Assembly: GCA_020436865.1 (NCBI GenBank)
Contig: JAGQXA010000377.1
Coordinates: 1-18,304 of the forward strand
Length of the DNA stretch: 18,304 nucleotides
Direction: 5' to 3'
DNA from: Saprospiraceae bacterium
GTDB taxonomy: Bacteria > Bacteroidota > Bacteroidia > Chitinophagales > Saprospiraceae
Shown here piece after piece: positions 16,566 through 18,304 of this stretch. The notes beneath the pieces were generated by a model that was not told where the DNA came from, did not search any database, and saw only the letters and a program-made list of their open reading frames with translations. A program made the translations under genes and the position numbers. Position 1 is the stretch's first letter. The number at the start of each line of letters is the position of its first letter.

Positions 16566-16839
16566 GGCTCGTTTGGCTTTTGCGATAAGGGCTCGTTCGA
16601 AAGGTAAGTTAGTGAATTCCCGACGCGATCGGAGACTAATTTGCTGAATTTCAGCTGCCCTCGCAGCGGCCTAATCCCTTTTTTGCCTATTTTGAAGGAA
16701 CAGTTGCGCAAGTTGGGCTTCGATCCCTACTACTGGGCCGGTTTCGTACTGGTGCAATAGAACAATACACAGGAGGTGCGATCCAGGGAGAATCGAAAGA
16801 TTCCGGAACTCGCCCTATCTTAGGCGAAAAGAACGGAGC
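16566..16839. other. Intergenic stretch with a gene scrap, an isolated perfect Shine-Dalgarno sequence and two small hairpins
   Basis: This divergent gap separates the small unknown gene (minus) from a secreted protein gene (plus). It contains the CHAT-like C-terminal scrap (16692-16760), the sequence AGGAGGTG (16771-16778) with no usable start codon behind it, a five-pair hairpin with a GAAA loop (16790-16803), and TCGCC...GGCGA (16810-16827) enclosing TATCTTAG, a -7-like box just before the ATG at 16840. The rest shows no coding signal. Confidence 0.5.
16692..16760 (+). pseudogene. C-terminal remnant resembling a CHAT-domain protein
   Basis: From 16692 to the TAG at 16758-16760 the frame reads about 19 residues ending in LGFDPYYWAGFVLVQ. 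The string PYYWAGFVL followed by one or two residues and a stop is the usual C-terminus of CHAT-domain (caspase-like) peptidases in bacteria. Upstream in the same frame the sequence shows no CHAT features and no plausible start. It therefore looks like the tail of a lost gene left by deletion or recombination. The match is short, so chance resemblance cannot be fully excluded. Confidence 0.55.
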
Positions 16840-17502
16840 ATGAAGTACTTTCTCCCTTTCATGGCCTTGCTGCTGAGCCTGCCGCAAGCCGCTACCTCCC
16901 AGGACCTTTGGGATCGCGGATTCAAGGTCTTGTCATACCACCTCGAAGCGCTGGATGGCGAATGGCAATCCTCCGGTCTGGTGCAGGACTCTGCCGAACC
17001 GCTGCGCTACCGCCTGGTCATCGATATGTATTCGCCCATCCAGTTGCAATACCCCGGCATTCTCCTGGAAGACCGCAACGATCCGGAGCGGACCTACGGC
17101 TATCAGGGTTTCGACCTATACCTGCACCCCAGCCAAACGATCGGCGTCTACGTAGTTCCGTACCCCGACAGCGTCTTCGACCCGGGCGCCTACTACCTGC
17201 ACCTTTTCCAGGCCGATCAACTTCTGTTCTTTGACGAGTTCGGCACCCCGGCGCCTTTGTCGGAGGGAGGAGACCAATTTTCACTGACTTCCACCACCGA
17301 CGAGATCCGGATCACACCGGGAGAAGGGGTCGTCGATCTCAAGGCCTGGCTGTTCTCGGGCGGCTCCCTCCTCCAATTCCAGCGGCAGACCGGACCGATC
17401 CGCTTCCTGCAAGAACACGCTGCCGAACACAACTACTACCTGCTGTTGGAGTGCCGGCCGAACGGCGGGGAAAAACGGTCCTTCTATGGCCGCCTGGAAT
17501 AG
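16840..17502 (+). CDS. Secreted protein of unknown function
   Basis: 220 residues. The N-terminus is a clear signal peptide (MKYFLPFMALLLSLPQAATS before QDLW), so the product is exported to the periplasm or beyond. The mature part is rich in beta strands and aromatic residues (YRLVIDMYSPIQLQYPGILL, YGYQGFDLYLHP, GVYVVPYPDS, YYLLLECRP). No transmembrane helix, lipobox, catalytic motif or C-terminal type IX sorting domain is seen. I do not recognise the family. GGAG lies one base before the ATG, closer than usual. It has no obvious operon partner: the next gene starts 169 bp further on the same strand. Confidence 0.8.
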   Translation: MKYFLPFMALLLSLPQAATSQDLWDRGFKVLSYHLEALDGEWQSSGLVQDSAEPLRYRLVIDMYSPIQLQYPGILLEDRNDPERTYGYQGFDLYLHPSQTIGVYVVPYPDSVFDPGAYYLHLFQADQLLFFDEFGTPAPLSEGGDQFSLTSTTDEIRITPGEGVVDLKAWLFSGGSLLQFQRQTGPIRFLQEHAAEHNYYLLLECRPNGGEKRSFYGRLE

Positions 17503-17671
17503 GATGCGGCCGGTCTTCCTTCGCGGAAAAGAACAAAAATGACAATCTGCTGAAACAGAATATCCGATCTTTGGATAGCATCTCTCACCTGCCCGGGCTG
17601 TTCCTGCTCACAGCCGCTTCCTTCGGATTTTTGGTCATTTTTTTCGTAAATTCCGTGCAAACGATATCGCT
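17503..17671 (+). other. Gap between the secreted protein genes
   Basis: No gene is visible. TATCC and GGATA (17561-17577) could form a five-pair hairpin with a seven-base loop, and GATCTTTG (17566-17573) within it is one base off the -7 consensus, giving a possible leader of about 90 nt for the following gene. Both signals are weak. A T-rich segment precedes the next start. Confidence 0.3.
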
Positions 17672-18304
17672 ATGAAGAAGTTATCCTTTTTGTTCTGCAG
17701 TCTCCTGGCCGGGCTCTTTACGGCACAGGCACAGGAGTATCTCGAAGTTTCCTTCGGAACTTCTTACTCTAATATGGCCTTCTTTTCCCTCGACGACGGG
17801 GAAACGACGACCATGGCCAACACCTCCTGGGACCTGGCCTTCGTCACCGCCCCCGGAGGCGCCGGAATACACCTCAACGAAGCGGCCAAATCCGTCATGG
17901 CCGGCCCCATCCCCGAACTCCGCTTGTGGCTGGCCCCTACCGACGATTTCACCGCCACGATCGATCCGGCCGATCTCACCGATAGTCTATACAATACCGA
18001 GATCAGCTGGGAAGACGGCGCCTTCAATAGCGTCAAAGATCCGGGCAATCCCGACGACTATGGCTGGGGGCTCTACGATTCGGGCTCGGGTGTGATCGAA
18101 GGCAACCGCGTGTTCGCCCTGCAATTGCGCGACGGCGCCTGGAAGAAGCTCCAGATCCTCGCCCTGATCGACGGGGTGTATACGCTAAAATATGCCGATC
18201 TCGACGGCGCCAATGAAGTGACGGGCGACATCGACAAGGCCGACTATGCCGATACCCCCCTGGTCCTCTTTTCCTTCACCACCGGCCAGGCGTTTGCCGC
18301 CCCG
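17672..18304 (+). CDS. HmuY-like secreted protein, N-terminal part (runs off the window end)
   Basis: The frame starts at ATG 17672 and is open for 211 codons to the last base. A signal peptide covers about residues 1-20 (MKKLSFLFCSLLAGLFTAQA before QEY). The mature start has the pattern of the HmuY-like family: a short strand, a segment on residues being non-plottable-type acidic (FFSLDDGETTTMANTSWDLAF) with the conserved WDLAF, then alternating strands with LQLRDGAWKKLQIL and YTLKYADLDG. HmuY of Porphyromonas is a haem-binding lipoprotein; this one has no lipobox, and in related marine Bacteroidota such proteins often end in a type IX secretion sorting domain, which would lie beyond the window. 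Haem binding is not demonstrated by the sequence seen. Confidence 0.7.
   Translation, partial: MKKLSFLFCSLLAGLFTAQAQEYLEVSFGTSYSNMAFFSLDDGETTTMANTSWDLAFVTAPGGAGIHLNEAAKSVMAGPIPELRLWLAPTDDFTATIDPADLTDSLYNTEISWEDGAFNSVKDPGNPDDYGWGLYDSGSGVIEGNRVFALQLRDGAWKKLQILALIDGVYTLKYADLDGANEVTGDIDKADYADTPLVLFSFTTGQAFAAP

Noticed and set aside
16757..16767. ATAGAACAATA, a 9/11 match to the operator element, placed 48 bp before a TATCTTAG box upstream of the secreted protein gene, the same distance as the distal repeat at the kinase promoter.
   Set aside because: The nearer half-site position (16778-16788) matches at only 3 of 11 bases and the element overlaps the end of the CHAT scrap; a single imperfect copy is compatible with chance.

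Overview
The window looks like part of a chromosome from a Bacteroidota bacterium, probably of the Saprospiria/Lewinella type. The reasons are large periplasmic-propeller histidine kinases with Y_Y_Y domains, an AraC-type hybrid regulator of the HTCS (hybrid two-component system) kind, TAnnTTTG-like promoter boxes, mostly weak Shine-Dalgarno signals and a HmuY-like secreted protein. This placement rests on gene content only; no rRNA or tRNA is visible.

Bases 1-13868 form one long block on the minus strand. In transcription order it holds: (i) a propeller sensor kinase (13868-10413) overlapping by 56 bp a cytosolic receiver-kinase-receiver-AraC protein (10468-8456), together a two-piece HTCS with an extra relay layer; (ii) a second propeller sensor kinase without output domain (8288-4800); (iii) an 810-residue fusion of an alpha-oxoamine synthase (the CqsA/LqsA, serine palmitoyltransferase and BioF fold) with a GNAT/FemAB-like acyltransferase (4517-2085), followed at close spacing by a single-domain response regulator (2036-1665) and the N-terminal part of a third propeller sensor (1642 to beyond base 1).

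The strongest signal outside the genes is a shared promoter architecture. Upstream of both the second kinase and the synthase gene lie two copies of an 11-bp element (TTGGAACAATA in gene sense, core TGGAAC) whose starts are exactly 21 bp apart. In both cases there are exactly 27 bp between the nearer copy and a TAnnTTTG-like -7 box. This is the geometry of an AraC-family operator, and the only DNA-binding protein in the window is the AraC-type hybrid. I infer that the two-piece HTCS switches on both the second sensor and the synthase/response-regulator/sensor operon. The synthase may make a signal molecule (as in the Vibrio cqs and Legionella lqs systems) or a sphingolipid/sulfonolipid-type membrane lipid.

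Between the second kinase and the synthase lies an 8-bp tandem repeat containing a G-quadruplex motif on the coding strand. Bases 13964-15637 (+) encode a GT-C membrane glycosyltransferase divergent from the first sensor. Bases 15715-16565 (-) hold an orphan T4 gp19-like tail-tube gene of contractile-injection-system type with a small unknown gene before it. Next to them is a scrap of about 19 codons that looks like the end of a CHAT-domain protein. The window ends with a secreted unknown (16840-17502, +) and the start of a HmuY-like secreted protein (17672 onward, +).
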